Origin: Centipeda artemidis DSM 19719
Lineage (GTDB): Bacteria > Bacillota > Negativicutes > Selenomonadales > Selenomonadaceae
Direction: 5' to 3'
NCBI RefSeq assembly: GCF_000426665.1
Contig: NZ_AUFU01000006.1
Span: 1-64,000, forward strand
Length of the DNA stretch: 64,000 bases
Shown in pieces: positions 1 to 8,738 of this stretch. Position 1 is the first letter of the stretch, and each line of letters opens with the position of its first letter. Made by a program: the position numbers and the translations under genes. The notes beneath the pieces were generated by a model that saw nothing but the letters and a program-made list of their open reading frames with translations, did not search any database and had not been told where the DNA came from.

Positions 1-567
1 ATCTTTATCTGTCCCTTTGATCCCTTTGGTAAAGATCGGTTCATCTACACGTTTGAAAATCTATGCAGAGAAGATACGTCTCTTTTGCTGCGGGACGGCG
101 CGCAGAAGATTTTCCTCAACACAAAGGGCACAGCGGGTGACGTCAGTAACGCACTCAAGGCATTTCTCTCGTATGTGGACGGCGTACTGAGCGGCGACGC
201 GCTCGTACAGGAAATTGAAGATGAGATTCGAAAAGTGAAAACGGAAGAAGGAGAGAGGGTGGAGTATATGACATTTGCTATGAAGATGAGAGACGAGTGG
301 AAGGCCGGTATGTCCGAAGGGCGTATGGAGGGGCGGAAAGAAGGACGCAAGGAAGGCATAAAGGAAGGGCGAAAGGAAGGACGCAAAGAGGGCATAAAGG
401 AAGGGCGCAAGGAAGGCATAAAGGAAGGTGTACAACAAGATCGGGCGGCAAGTCTTCGCTCTCTTATTACAAAACTAAAACTTTCTGCTGAGCAGGCAAT
501 GGATCTTCTTGAAGTCCCAACTGATGAGCGTCCGATCTATCGGGAACTCCTCGAAGGAGTACGCTGA
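1..567 (+). CDS. Rpn/PD-(D/E)XK nuclease-family transposase protein, C-terminal part
   Basis: The reading frame is already open at the first base, so the 5' end lies outside the window and the leftmost in-frame TTG (85) is not a real start. The visible part (PFDPFGKDRFIYTF, then LRDGAQKIFLNTKG and a long charged helix) matches the C-terminal half of the Rpn recombination-promoting nuclease/putative transposase family; the catalytic half is not visible. The C-terminus holds about eight copies of a four-residue (K/R)EG(R/I) unit encoded by an imperfect 12-bp tandem repeat, then a leucine-rich tail. A terminator follows. Family assignment is good; activity cannot be judged. Confidence 0.75.
   Translation: MFICPFDPFGKDRFIYTFENLCREDTSLLLRDGAQKIFLNTKGTAGDVSNALKAFLSYVDGVLSGDALVQEIEDEIRKVKTEEGERVEYMTFAMKMRDEWKAGMSEGRMEGRKEGRKEGIKEGRKEGRKEGIKEGRKEGIKEGVQQDRAASLRSLITKLKLSAEQAMDLLEVPTDERPIYRELLEGVR
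325..430 (+). repeat. Imperfect 12-bp tandem repeat encoding KEGRKEGI units
   Basis: Purine-rich repeats such as aaggaaggcata and aaggaagggcgc run head to tail inside the Rpn-like gene and encode a basic (K/R)EG(R/I) repeat. The units keep the reading frame, so copy-number slippage would change protein length without a frameshift. Confidence 0.75.
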
Positions 568-598
568 CTGATCTGCGTTCCAAAAATCAACGACAACG

Positions 599-654
599 AA
601 AACAGCCCCGCTGTATTGATGCGATTTTTCGCAGAGACAGCGGGGCTGTTTTCC
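599..654. terminator. Bidirectional intrinsic terminator
   Basis: A perfect 14-bp stem (aacagccccgctgt, 601-614; acagcggggctgtt, 637-650) lies between the convergent Rpn-like gene and lysA. T-rich flanks on both strands suggest it ends transcription from both sides. Confidence 0.85.
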
Positions 655-659
655 TGTAT

Positions 660-1937
660 TTATTTTATTGCGTTCGTTGATTTCATCAGCGATCCTTCAT
701 AATGCAGCGTCGCAAAATAATCGTCCAGCGTCTGTGCGCGGCGGATGAGCTCGACAGTGCCGTCCTCGCGCAGGAGGAGTTCGGCGCAGTGGAGCTTGCC
801 GTTGTAGTTGAACCCCATCGCGCTGCCGTGCGCCCCCGTGTCGTGAATGACGATGATGTCGCCGATGCCGATCTGTGGCAACGCACGGTCTATGGCGAAT
901 TTATCATTGTTCTCGCAGAGCGAGCCGGTGACATCATAGACATGATCCGCGGGCGCGTGCTCCTTGCCGAGAACGGTGATGTGATGATACGCACCGTAGA
1001 GCGCGGGGCGCATGAGATTCGCCATGCAGGAGTCGAGCCCGACGTAGTGCTTGTAGGTGTCCTTCTTATGCAGAACCATCGAGACGAGCCAGCCCGCATC
1101 CCCCGTGATCGCGCGCCCGCTCTCCGTGCGGATGGCGACATCCCCAAGTCCCGCGGGACACATGATTTCGTTATAAAGCCGCTCAATGCCCGCACCGACC
1201 GCCGCGAAGTCCACGGGATCTTCCTCCGGACGGTACGGGATGCCGAAGCCGCCGCCGAGGTTGACGAACTCGACGTGAATACCGAGTTTTTCCTTCAGCT
1301 CCACGGCGAGCTCGAACATGATGCGCGCCGTGAGGAGGAACGCCTCCGTGCGCAGCTCGGCGGAGATGACCATCGTGTGCAGTCCGAACCGCCGCACGCC
1401 CATCTCGCGCGCCCGCGCATAGCCCTCAAGCATCTGCGTGTGGGTCAGTCCGTATTTTGCCTCAACGGGTTTCCCGATAATATCGTTGCCCTCGATCGTG
1501 TCCCCCGGATTGTAGCGGAACGAAAGCACCTCGGGCAGTCCCGCGTGCTTCGCCATATAATCAAGGTGCGTGATGTCGTCGAGATTGATCACGGCGCCGA
1601 GTGCGATCGCCTTTTGGAACTCGTCGAACGGCGTATCGTTCGACGTGAGCATGATCTCCTCGCCAACAACGCCCGCCACTTCCGAGATAAGGAGCTCGGC
1701 GATGCTGCTGCAGTCCGTCCCCGCGCCCTCCTCGTGCAGAATCTCGACAATGCGCGGATTCGGCAGTGCCTTCACCGCGAAATGCTCACGAAAGCCGGGT
1801 GCCCACGCGAACGCATCGCACAGGCGGCGGCAGTTCGCGCGGATCTTCTCCTCGTCGTAGATGTGAAACGGCGTCGGGAATTTTTTAATGAGTTCTATGG
1901 TCTGTTCGCGCTCGAGCGGAAAGTTCTTTTCGTTCAT
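660..1937 (-). CDS. lysA: Diaminopimelate decarboxylase
   Basis: A 425-residue fold-type III PLP decarboxylase that would convert meso-diaminopimelate to L-lysine in the cytoplasm. Visible motifs are the PLP lysine in HFAVKALPNP (about residue 56), the phosphate-binding GGGFGIPY (about 228), and the C-terminal CENNDKFA around Cys341, which matches the family's active-site cysteine region. The start is the ATG at 1937 because GGGGGAGGAT lies just upstream; a further in-frame extension to 1994 overlaps the promoter. Length is normal for LysA. Related ornithine/lysine or carboxynorspermidine decarboxylases are less likely alternatives. It is divergent from the liv operon. Confidence 0.85.
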   Translation of the reverse strand: MNEKNFPLEREQTIELIKKFPTPFHIYDEEKIRANCRRLCDAFAWAPGFREHFAVKALPNPRIVEILHEEGAGTDCSSIAELLISEVAGVVGEEIMLTSNDTPFDEFQKAIALGAVINLDDITHLDYMAKHAGLPEVLSFRYNPGDTIEGNDIIGKPVEAKYGLTHTQMLEGYARAREMGVRRFGLHTMVISAELRTEAFLLTARIMFELAVELKEKLGIHVEFVNLGGGFGIPYRPEEDPVDFAAVGAGIERLYNEIMCPAGLGDVAIRTESGRAITGDAGWLVSMVLHKKDTYKHYVGLDSCMANLMRPALYGAYHHITVLGKEHAPADHVYDVTGSLCENNDKFAIDRALPQIGIGDIIVIHDTGAHGSAMGFNYNGKLHCAELLLREDGTVELIRRAQTLDDYFATLHYEGSLMKSTNAIK

Positions 1938-1965
1938 ATTATCCTCCCCCATGTGAATGTGCCCC

Positions 1966-1994
1966 ATTATAGCAACGCGGGCGAAGGGTGTCAA
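1966..1994 (-). promoter_or_regulatory. Sigma70 promoter for lysA
   Basis: On the minus strand TTGACA (1994-1989), a 17-nt spacer and TATAAT (1971-1966) give a perfect consensus. The lysA start lies about 30 nt downstream. Confidence 0.85.
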
Positions 1995-2004
1995 ATTGTA
2001 TACC

Positions 2005-2033
2005 TTGACGAACGGCGCGCCCTCCCCTATAAT
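2005..2033 (+). promoter_or_regulatory. Sigma70 promoter for the liv operon
   Basis: TTGACG (2005-2010), a 17-nt spacer and TATAAT (2028-2033). Its -35 lies only 10 nt from the lysA -35 on the other strand, so the two promoters are back to back and may share regulation. Confidence 0.85.
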
Positions 2034-2083
2034 GAGGGCTATCTTTTTATATGATAATGAGAACTGTCAAAGGAGGGTTCCGC

Positions 2084-3256
2084 ATGAAGTTCGGAGGAAA
2101 GGTGCAGCGCCTTGCGGCGGTATTCGCCTGCACGGCACTGCTCGGCACAGCTCTTGCAGGCTGCGGAGATAACGGGGCGTCGTCGGATGAGATCAAGATC
2201 GGCGCGAATTTTGAAATGACGGGCAACACGGCGAACTACGGCATCTCGACGCTCGAGGGGCTAAAGCTCGCGATTAAGGAAGCGAACGATGCGGGCGGCG
2301 TCAATGGGAAGAAGATCGTCCTCATCGAGGCGGACAACAAGTCCGAGGCGGCGGAGTCCGTGAATGCGGCGACGAAGCTCATCTCCGACGATCATGTCCG
2401 CGCGATTGTGGGTCCCGCAACGACGGCAAACGTCATCGCAGAGTCGCAGGTCGCCTCGGACAACAAGGTTCCCGTCATCGCGCCAGACGCGACGGCGGTT
2501 GACGTAACGGTCGAGAACGGCACGGTGAAGCCGTGGATTTTCCGCAGCTGCTTCATCGACCCCCAGCAGGGCGACGTCATGGCGAAGTTCGCACTCGACA
2601 CGCTGAAGGCAAAGACGGCGGTTATCTACCTCGACAATTCGACGGACTACTCCAAGAGTCTCGCACAGGTCTTTGAAAAGGTCTTTACAGCGGGCGGCGG
2701 GCAGGTCGTCATGACTGAGGCGTTCCTCGCAAAGGATCAGGATTTCAAGGCGACGCTGACGCGTCTGCGCGGCGCGAATGCCGACGTCATCTTCGTCCCC
2801 GCGTACTACGAGGAGGTCGGCAAGATCGTCAAGCAGGCGCGCGAAATCGGCATCTCCGCCCCCATCATCGGCACGGACGGCTGGGACGATGCAAAGGTCG
2901 CGGAGCTCGCGGGCGCGGCGGCACTGAACGTCACGTATTTCAGCACGCATTACTCGGATAAGGACGAGTCGGTACGCCCCTTCATCGACGCCTATCAGAA
3001 AGAGTATGGACATGCACCGAACGTCTTTGCCGCGCTCGGCTACGATGCGGGCAAACTCCTCGTCGACGCGCTGAAGCGCGCGGGTTCGGACGATCCCGAG
3101 GCGCTCCGCAAGGCAATCGAGGAGACGAAGAATCTCACGGTCGGCACCGGCACGATCACGATGGATGCCGAGCACAACCCGATCAAGCAGGCGGTCATCC
3201 TCGAGAACAAGGACGGCGACCGCACGGTCGTGGCGAAGATTATGCCGAGCATGTGA
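2084..3256 (+). CDS. livK: Branched-chain amino acid ABC transporter substrate-binding lipoprotein
   Basis: A 390-residue periplasmic-binding-protein type I family protein that should capture leucine/isoleucine/valine for the LivHMGF transporter. The N-terminus is a lipoprotein signal: basic start, hydrophobic core, lipobox LAGC with Cys at about 27, then a short linker and KIGANFEMTGNTANYG, typical of the LivK family. The ATG at 2084 follows AAAGGAGGG at good spacing; upstream ATGs at 2051 and 2057 lack this. First gene of the operon, with a terminator between it and livH, which would raise its expression above that of the membrane subunits. Exact substrate is inferred from the family. Confidence 0.88.
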   Translation: MKFGGKVQRLAAVFACTALLGTALAGCGDNGASSDEIKIGANFEMTGNTANYGISTLEGLKLAIKEANDAGGVNGKKIVLIEADNKSEAAESVNAATKLISDDHVRAIVGPATTANVIAESQVASDNKVPVIAPDATAVDVTVENGTVKPWIFRSCFIDPQQGDVMAKFALDTLKAKTAVIYLDNSTDYSKSLAQVFEKVFTAGGGQVVMTEAFLAKDQDFKATLTRLRGANADVIFVPAYYEEVGKIVKQAREIGISAPIIGTDGWDDAKVAELAGAAALNVTYFSTHYSDKDESVRPFIDAYQKEYGHAPNVFAALGYDAGKLLVDALKRAGSDDPEALRKAIEETKNLTVGTGTITMDAEHNPIKQAVILENKDGDRTVVAKIMPSM

Positions 3257-3278
3257 TTCGTCGGTACGAATAGGGTCA

Positions 3279-3306
3279 AAGAGCCGCAAATGCGCGGCTC
3301 TTTTTC
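3279..3306 (+). terminator. Intercistronic terminator between livK and livH
   Basis: aagagccgc/gcggctctt stem with a 6-nt loop followed by five T residues. As it lies inside the operon it probably acts as a partial terminator or mRNA-stabilising hairpin. Confidence 0.8.
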
Positions 3307-3337
3307 ATCAATAACACAGCCCACAGGAGGCGGTTCT

Positions 3338-4222
3338 ATGGAGTTCATGCAGCAGATTCTCCAGCAATTGATTAACGGAGTATCCCTCGGCAGCATCTAC
3401 GCGCTCATCGCGCTCGGCTATACGATGATCTACGGCATCATCAAGCTCATCAACTTCGCGCACGGCGACATCTACATGGTCGGCGCGTACCTCGGATTCT
3501 ATGCCATCACGCTCGGCATCCCCGTCGTGCCCGCGATCCTCATCTCCATGGCGGTGACCTCCCTGCTCGGTATCGCGGTCGAGCGGTTCGCGTACCGCCC
3601 GCTCCGCCACGCGCCGCGCATCTCGGTGCTCATCACGGCGATCGGCGTGTCGTTCCTCCTTGAGTACGTCATGATGGCGCTCGTCTCGCCGACGCCGCGC
3701 ACGTTCCCCGCAACGATCAGCGACATCTCGTGGACATTCGAAGGGCTCGTCATCAGCGGGCAGCAGCTCCTCATCATGGGCGTGACCTTTGTCCTTATGA
3801 TCATCCTGACCTACATCGTGCGCGCGACGAAGATCGGCAAGGCGATGCGCGCCGCGTCCTACGACACCGAAGCGGCACAGCTCATGGGCATCAACGCCGA
3901 CCGCATCATCTCCATCACGTTCGCCATCGGCTCGGCGCTCGCGGCGGTCGCGGGCGTCCTCATCGGCATCTACTACAACTCCATCGACCCGCTGATGGGG
4001 CTCATGCCGGGCATTAAGGCGTTCGTCGCGGCGGTCTTCGGCGGCATCGGCATCCTGCCGGGCGCGGTCGTCGGCGGCATCGTCCTCGGCATCGTGGAGG
4101 CGTTCATCTCGGGATTCGGCTTCTCGATGTTCCGCGACGCGGCGGCATTTGCGATCCTCATCCTCGTGCTGCTCCTGAGGCCCGCGGGCATTTTCGGCAA
4201 AAATATCAAGGAAAAGGTCTAA
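3338..4222 (+). CDS. livH: Branched-chain amino acid ABC transporter permease LivH
   Basis: A 294-residue inner-membrane permease of the LivH family. The N-terminal GVSLGSIYALIALGYTMIYG and INFAHGDIYMVGAY are family signatures, followed by about eight hydrophobic segments and the cytoplasmic coupling region near SYDTEAAQLMGIN. The ATG at 3338 follows cacaggaggcgg. It forms the membrane channel with LivM and contacts LivG/LivF. Twelve bases separate it from livM. Confidence 0.93.
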   Translation: MEFMQQILQQLINGVSLGSIYALIALGYTMIYGIIKLINFAHGDIYMVGAYLGFYAITLGIPVVPAILISMAVTSLLGIAVERFAYRPLRHAPRISVLITAIGVSFLLEYVMMALVSPTPRTFPATISDISWTFEGLVISGQQLLIMGVTFVLMIILTYIVRATKIGKAMRAASYDTEAAQLMGINADRIISITFAIGSALAAVAGVLIGIYYNSIDPLMGLMPGIKAFVAAVFGGIGILPGAVVGGIVLGIVEAFISGFGFSMFRDAAAFAILILVLLLRPAGIFGKNIKEKV

Positions 4223-4234
4223 GGAGGTGCGCAT

Positions 4235-5185
4235 ATGAAAATCCTGCAAAACGGCGACCTCAAAATGCTCCTCTTCGCCCTCGCTATTTACGGCGTCATC
4301 ATGGGGCTGACGGGCGCGGGCGTGCTCAGCGCGTTCTGGCAGCTCAACCTCATCTTTGCTGGGCTGAATATCATGCTCGCGGCGAGCCTGAACCTCATCA
4401 ACGGCTATACGGGGCAGTTCTCGCTCGGACACGCGGGGTTCATGGCGATCGGCGCGTACGTCGGCGTCATCCTGACGACGAATTTTCACCTCCCCTTCAT
4501 CGCCGCGCTCCTCGCGGGCGGCGCGGCGGCAGGACTGCTCGGCGCGCTCATCGGACTGCCGACCCTGCGCCTGCGCGGCGACTACCTCGCCATCGCGACC
4601 CTCGGGCTCGGCGAGATCGTCCGCATCTTCATCATCAACGTGCCGTATGTCGGCGGCGCGGCGGGCTTTAAGGGCATCCCCCACCTGACGAACTTCACAT
4701 GGGTGTTCTTCATCATGCTCGCCACGCTCTTCATCATCAAAAATTTTGTCAATTCCCGCCACGGGCGTGCCTGTCTCGCCATCCGCGAGAACGAGATCGC
4801 CGCCGAAGCGATGGGCATCAATACGACGCGGTACAAGGTGCTCGCCTTTACCATTGGCGCGGCACTGGCGGGCGTCGCGGGCGTACTCTTCGGACACAAT
4901 ATGTATATCCTCAGCCCCGCATCTTTTACGTTCATGCAGTCGTTCAACATCCTCATCATGGTCGTCATGGGCGGGCTCGGCTCGATGACCGGCTCGATCG
5001 CGGGCGCGCTCGTCGTGACGTTCCTCTCGGCGGCGCTCGCGAGCTTCCCGAACGCACGGATGATCGTCTACGCGCTCGCGCTCATCCTCATGATGTTCTA
5101 CCGCCCGCAGGGGCTCTTCGGCTACGTTGAGGTCACGACGATGCGTCCGCTCAACCGTTTCTTCCGGAAAGGGGGTAAGGCATGA
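4235..5185 (+). CDS. livM: Branched-chain amino acid ABC transporter permease LivM
   Basis: A 316-residue inner-membrane permease, partner of LivH. Family features include the SLNLINGYTGQFSLGHAGFM segment and the coupling loop around RENEIAAEAMGINTTRYK. About nine hydrophobic helices are visible. The start follows taaggaggtgcgcat. Its stop overlaps the livG start (ATGA), implying translational coupling. Confidence 0.93.
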   Translation: MKILQNGDLKMLLFALAIYGVIMGLTGAGVLSAFWQLNLIFAGLNIMLAASLNLINGYTGQFSLGHAGFMAIGAYVGVILTTNFHLPFIAALLAGGAAAGLLGALIGLPTLRLRGDYLAIATLGLGEIVRIFIINVPYVGGAAGFKGIPHLTNFTWVFFIMLATLFIIKNFVNSRHGRACLAIRENEIAAEAMGINTTRYKVLAFTIGAALAGVAGVLFGHNMYILSPASFTFMQSFNILIMVVMGGLGSMTGSIAGALVVTFLSAALASFPNARMIVYALALILMMFYRPQGLFGYVEVTTMRPLNRFFRKGGKA

Positions 5186-5955
5186 TGGCACAGAATCTGC
5201 TCAAGGCGACGGACGTCTCCATGGTATTCGGCGGACTGTCCGCCGTCTCCGACCTGAACCTCCACATCCGTGAGGGCGAGCTGCTCGGGCTCATCGGACC
5301 GAACGGCGCGGGCAAGACCACGGCGTTCAACCTCTTCACGGGCGTCTACCGCCCCACGACGGGCGAGATCACCCTGCGCGGCAAGAGCATCGTGGGGCTT
5401 GCGCCGTACGAAATCACGGCACGCGGCATCGCGCGCACGTTCCAGAACATCCGGCTCTTCGGCGAGCTCTCCGTCCTCGACAATGTAAAAATCGCGTACC
5501 ACAGTCACATGAACTACGGTCTCCTCGAAGCGATGCTGCGCGTCGGACGCTATCGCGCCGAGGAGGAAAAGCTCGAAGAGGAAGCGATGCGTCTCCTTGA
5601 GATCTTCCGGCTCGCGGACAGCGCGGCGGAAAAGGCAAAGAACCTCCCCTACGGCGCGCAGCGGCGGCTTGAGATCGCGCGCGCGCTTGCCGCACAGCCC
5701 GCGCTCCTGCTCCTCGACGAGCCGGCGGCGGGCATGAACCCGCAGGAAACGCAGGAGCTCATGGAGATGATCCGCTGGGTGCGGCGCGCATTCGGCATCA
5801 CGATCCTCCTCATCGAGCACGACATGTCGCTCGTCATGGGCATCTGCGAACGCATCTATGTGCTTGAGTACGGCACGGTCATCGCGGCCGGCACGCCCGC
5901 GGAGATTCGATCGAATCCCGAGGTCATCCGCGCATATCTCGGGGCGGAGGAATAA
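5182..5955 (+). CDS. livG: Branched-chain amino acid ABC transporter ATP-binding protein LivG
   Basis: A 257-residue ABC ATPase. Walker A GPNGAGKTT is at residues 39-47, the signature region reads LPYGAQRRLEIARAL (the usual LivG form in place of LSGG), Walker B is LLLLDEPAAGM, and the switch histidine is in LIEHDM. It powers LivHM together with LivF. The ATG overlaps the livM stop by 4 nt; a second ATG directly follows and could also be used. Confidence 0.93.
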   Translation: MMAQNLLKATDVSMVFGGLSAVSDLNLHIREGELLGLIGPNGAGKTTAFNLFTGVYRPTTGEITLRGKSIVGLAPYEITARGIARTFQNIRLFGELSVLDNVKIAYHSHMNYGLLEAMLRVGRYRAEEEKLEEEAMRLLEIFRLADSAAEKAKNLPYGAQRRLEIARALAAQPALLLLDEPAAGMNPQETQELMEMIRWVRRAFGITILLIEHDMSLVMGICERIYVLEYGTVIAAGTPAEIRSNPEVIRAYLGAEE

Positions 5956-5957
5956 TC

Positions 5958-6692
5958 ATGACAAACGAACAAAAAGCAACTGCGCCCATGCTCAGCGTCA
6001 CCGATCTCCACGTCTACTACGGCGCGATCCACGCGCTCAAGGGACTGTCCCTGACGGTGAATCAGGGGGAGATCGTCACCCTCATCGGCGCGAACGGTGC
6101 GGGCAAATCCACGACACTGCGCACCATCTCGGGGCTGATCGTGCCGCGCGGCGGCGACATCACATTCGAGGGCAGCTCCATCGCGGGGCACAAGGCGCAT
6201 GAGATCGTCCGCCGCGGCATCTCGCAGGTGCCCGAGGGACGGCGCGTCTTCGCCGACATGACCGTCATGGAGAACCTCGAGCTCGGCGCGTTCACGCGCA
6301 GCGACGCGGACGGCATCGCCGCCGACATGGAGACGGTTTTCGGCAGGTTCCCGCGCCTGAAGGAACGCCGCACGCAGCTCGCGGGCACGCTCTCGGGTGG
6401 CGAACAGCAGATGCTCGCGATGGGGCGCGCCCTCATGAGCCGCCCGCGCCTGCTCCTGCTCGACGAGCCGTCGATGGGGCTTGCGCCTCTCCTGATCAAG
6501 GAGATTTTCTCCATCATCGTCGACATCAACGCCGCGGGGACAACCATCCTCCTCGTAGAGCAGAACGCGAACATGGCGCTCTCCATCGCGCACCGCGCCT
6601 ACGTCCTCGAAACGGGGCGCATCACCCTCGCGGGCGACGCAAAAGAACTCGCCGCGAGCGAGGACGTCCGCAAAGCGTATTTGGGCGGATAA
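5958..6692 (+). CDS. livF: Branched-chain amino acid ABC transporter ATP-binding protein LivF
   Basis: A 244-residue ABC ATPase, the second nucleotide-binding subunit of the liv transporter. Walker A is GANGAGKST (about residue 43), the signature is LSGGEQQMLAMGRAL, and Walker B is LLLLDEPSMGLAP, all typical of LivF. The start lies 2 nt after the livG stop behind GGGGCGGAGGAA. No clear terminator was found after it. Confidence 0.93.
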   Translation: MTNEQKATAPMLSVTDLHVYYGAIHALKGLSLTVNQGEIVTLIGANGAGKSTTLRTISGLIVPRGGDITFEGSSIAGHKAHEIVRRGISQVPEGRRVFADMTVMENLELGAFTRSDADGIAADMETVFGRFPRLKERRTQLAGTLSGGEQQMLAMGRALMSRPRLLLLDEPSMGLAPLLIKEIFSIIVDINAAGTTILLVEQNANMALSIAHRAYVLETGRITLAGDAKELAASEDVRKAYLGG

Positions 6693-6790
6693 TGCGCCGC
6701 ATTTTCAATTAATAAAGAAGGAAAAGCCGCCGTAAACCTCGAATATTAGAAAAAAAGACGTTACCATACGCATGGGTAAGGAGGGCGTTT

Positions 6791-7435
6791 ATGTTTGTTG
6801 AAAACTGTATGACGAAGAATCCCGTGACCATCGCACCGGACGCGGGGCTCGGCGAAGCTGCAAAAGTCATGGAGAAGGGCGGATTCCGCCGTCTGCCCGT
6901 CGTGGAGCACGGCCGGCTCGTCGGGTTCTTCACGAACCGCGATCTCCTGCGCGCCTCCCCGTCGGCGGCAACGACGCTCGACCGGTTCGAGGAGCGCACC
7001 CTGCTCTCAAAGATCAAGGTCGCGGACGTCATGCAGAAGAGCGTCATCACGGTCACGGACAGCATGACCATCGAGGAGGCGGCACTCGTCATGTCGCGCG
7101 AAAAGATCGGCGGTATGCCCGTACTCTCGTCCGCGGGCAAGCTCGTCGGCATCATCTCCTCCACGGACATCTTCAAGGCGTTCATCGCCGTCATGGGACT
7201 CGATACCGGCAAGGCGCGCCTGACGATCCACGTTGCCGACCGCAAGGGCGTCCTGCGCGACATTTCGACCATCCTCGCCGAGATGGACATCAGCATCGAC
7301 AGCATGGTCACGATGCCGCAGCCGGACGGCACCTACGAGATCATCATCCGCGCCGACATCCCGAACGTCGACACCGTGAAAGAGCGGCTTTTCGCCAAGG
7401 GATTCCGCGTGACGAACGTGACACAGTTGGGATGA
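6791..7435 (+). CDS. CBS-pair and ACT domain protein (AcuB-like)
   Basis: A 214-residue soluble protein with two CBS motifs (MFVENCMTKNPVTIAPD near residue 1 and VADVMQKSVITVTDSMTIEEA near 77) and a C-terminal ACT domain (LTIHVADRKGVLRDISTILAEM from about 144). CBS pairs bind adenosine nucleotides and ACT domains bind amino acids, so a sensor role is likely. The layout matches AcuB-like proteins. Start preceded by gtaaggagggc. It sits alone about 100 nt after livF; a link to amino acid uptake is only suggested by position. Confidence 0.85.
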   Translation: MFVENCMTKNPVTIAPDAGLGEAAKVMEKGGFRRLPVVEHGRLVGFFTNRDLLRASPSAATTLDRFEERTLLSKIKVADVMQKSVITVTDSMTIEEAALVMSREKIGGMPVLSSAGKLVGIISSTDIFKAFIAVMGLDTGKARLTIHVADRKGVLRDISTILAEMDISIDSMVTMPQPDGTYEIIIRADIPNVDTVKERLFAKGFRVTNVTQLG

Positions 7436-7456
7436 GCTTTATTCTTGAAACGATAC

Positions 7457-7488
7457 CCGGGATTGCCGACGGCACTCCCGGATTTTTA
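7457..7488 (+). terminator. Intrinsic terminator after the CBS-ACT gene
   Basis: Nested perfect stems ccggga/tcccgg (7457-7462, 7476-7481) and tgccg/cggca around a 1-nt centre, followed by attttta. Confidence 0.8.
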
Positions 7489-7593
7489 TTTGATGGAGCA
7501 ACCTTGCCCTTGGATAGAGATGCATCGGTTTTTACAAGAATGAAAATTACTTTTCCTGCGCCGCATCCTAATAAAACGAATAACGGTTTATAT

Positions 7594-8670
7594 TCACCAC
7601 CCTCCGATAACCTTTCCATCCGGTCCGATGAGAATCACGAGTGCCGTTGGGAAATCTGAAAGCAGCGGACGGCTCTTCTCAGGGCCGAGCACAAAGATCG
7701 CCGTAGACAGCATATCTGAGAGTATGCCGGCATGTCCTTCCCATGCCGGACTGTCAATCGAGAGCGGCAGAATCACCGTCACAGAGGCAAGCCCCGTATC
7801 CGCCGGATAGCCCGTGCGAGGATCAATCAGATGGTGGAAGCGCTTCCCCTCGTACATGAAATAGCGCTCATCGTCCCCCGATGCCGAGAGAACCTCGTCC
7901 GAAAGCGGCATCACGAGCAGCATATCCACAGACGACGTGCCGCGTGGATTGCGAATTCCTACCTGCCACGGCTCCCCCTCGGAATTCGTCCCAATTCCGA
8001 GCATCGAGCTTGCCCCAAGATCTGCGAGTGCTCCCTTCAGGTGCGCCCCATCCCAGTGCTCCAAGATCTCATCAAGCGCATATCCCTTGATCAGCCCTCC
8101 GCGGTCGATTTGCATCCCCGGTTTCATCAGGCGCCCCTCATAGATCGGCACGCCATCCATATTTCCCTCACGCAATTCGAGATACTGATAGCCCACATGT
8201 GCACGCGCCTCCCTGATCTCTGCCTCCGTCGGCGGCTCTCCGCGCGTACGTGCCTCCGACCACAACGTAGTGAGTGTCCCCATGGTCACATCAAACGCGC
8301 CGTCCGACCGCCGTGAAATCGCCTGCGCAAGGGAAAGCATCTCATAAAGCTCCGCGGGAATCTTCGTCCACTCCCCTGATCCTGCGGCGGCTTCCATCTC
8401 AAGTATCGCAGTGCGATCCGGATTCGTATCCATATCCGAAAGCAGGTCATATGCCTCTTCCACCGCCATGCGCGCCGCTTTCTCCGTACCGCGCGCCTGA
8501 ATACGTGCCACCGTCCCAAGCACGAGATGCGTATCCTCCGCCGTTGTCTCTTTCGAATCCTTTTCCGTCAGGCACCCCGTGAACAAAATACTTGCCGCAG
8601 CCATGAGCACTGCGGCGCAAAATACCCGCTTGGCAGGAATCCCGCAATGTGCGGCGAATCTAAAAAGCAT
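7594..8670 (-). CDS. apbE: FAD:protein FMN transferase, ApbE family lipoprotein
   Basis: A 358-residue exported flavin transferase. The signal sequence ends in a lipobox (LFTGC, Cys about 33). The ApbE body shows IDRGGLIKGYALDEIL, GDDERYFMYEGKRFHHLIDP and, near the end, SDMLSTAIFVLG, which carries the metal/flavin-binding aspartate and threonine typical of the family. ApbE proteins attach FMN through phosphoester bonds to Thr/Ser of RnfG/NqrC-type or other exported flavoproteins; no such target gene is in the window. ATG preceded by GAAAGGAAC. Divergent from the GtrA-like gene. Confidence 0.9.
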   Translation of the reverse strand: MLFRFAAHCGIPAKRVFCAAVLMAAASILFTGCLTEKDSKETTAEDTHLVLGTVARIQARGTEKAARMAVEEAYDLLSDMDTNPDRTAILEMEAAAGSGEWTKIPAELYEMLSLAQAISRRSDGAFDVTMGTLTTLWSEARTRGEPPTEAEIREARAHVGYQYLELREGNMDGVPIYEGRLMKPGMQIDRGGLIKGYALDEILEHWDGAHLKGALADLGASSMLGIGTNSEGEPWQVGIRNPRGTSSVDMLLVMPLSDEVLSASGDDERYFMYEGKRFHHLIDPRTGYPADTGLASVTVILPLSIDSPAWEGHAGILSDMLSTAIFVLGPEKSRPLLSDFPTALVILIGPDGKVIGGW

Positions 8671-8738
8671 GTGACGTTCCTTTCATAATCATCGTGCGGC
8701 CATTTACAAATTTTTAGTGCAAAAGGAGGAGGCGATCC

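Noticed and set aside
702-2054. 450-codon plus-strand open frame opposite lysA
   Set aside because: Antisense shadow of a GC-rich gene; Arg/Asp/Val-rich composition, no ribosome site and no family likeness.
3308-5191. 627-codon minus-strand open frame opposite livH and livM
   Set aside because: Extreme Asp/Glu/Arg/His composition typical of a reverse-frame shadow; the plus-strand permeases are certain.
7432-7659. 75-codon frame after the CBS-ACT gene
   Set aside because: Runs through the terminator and into the end of apbE, with no ribosome site.
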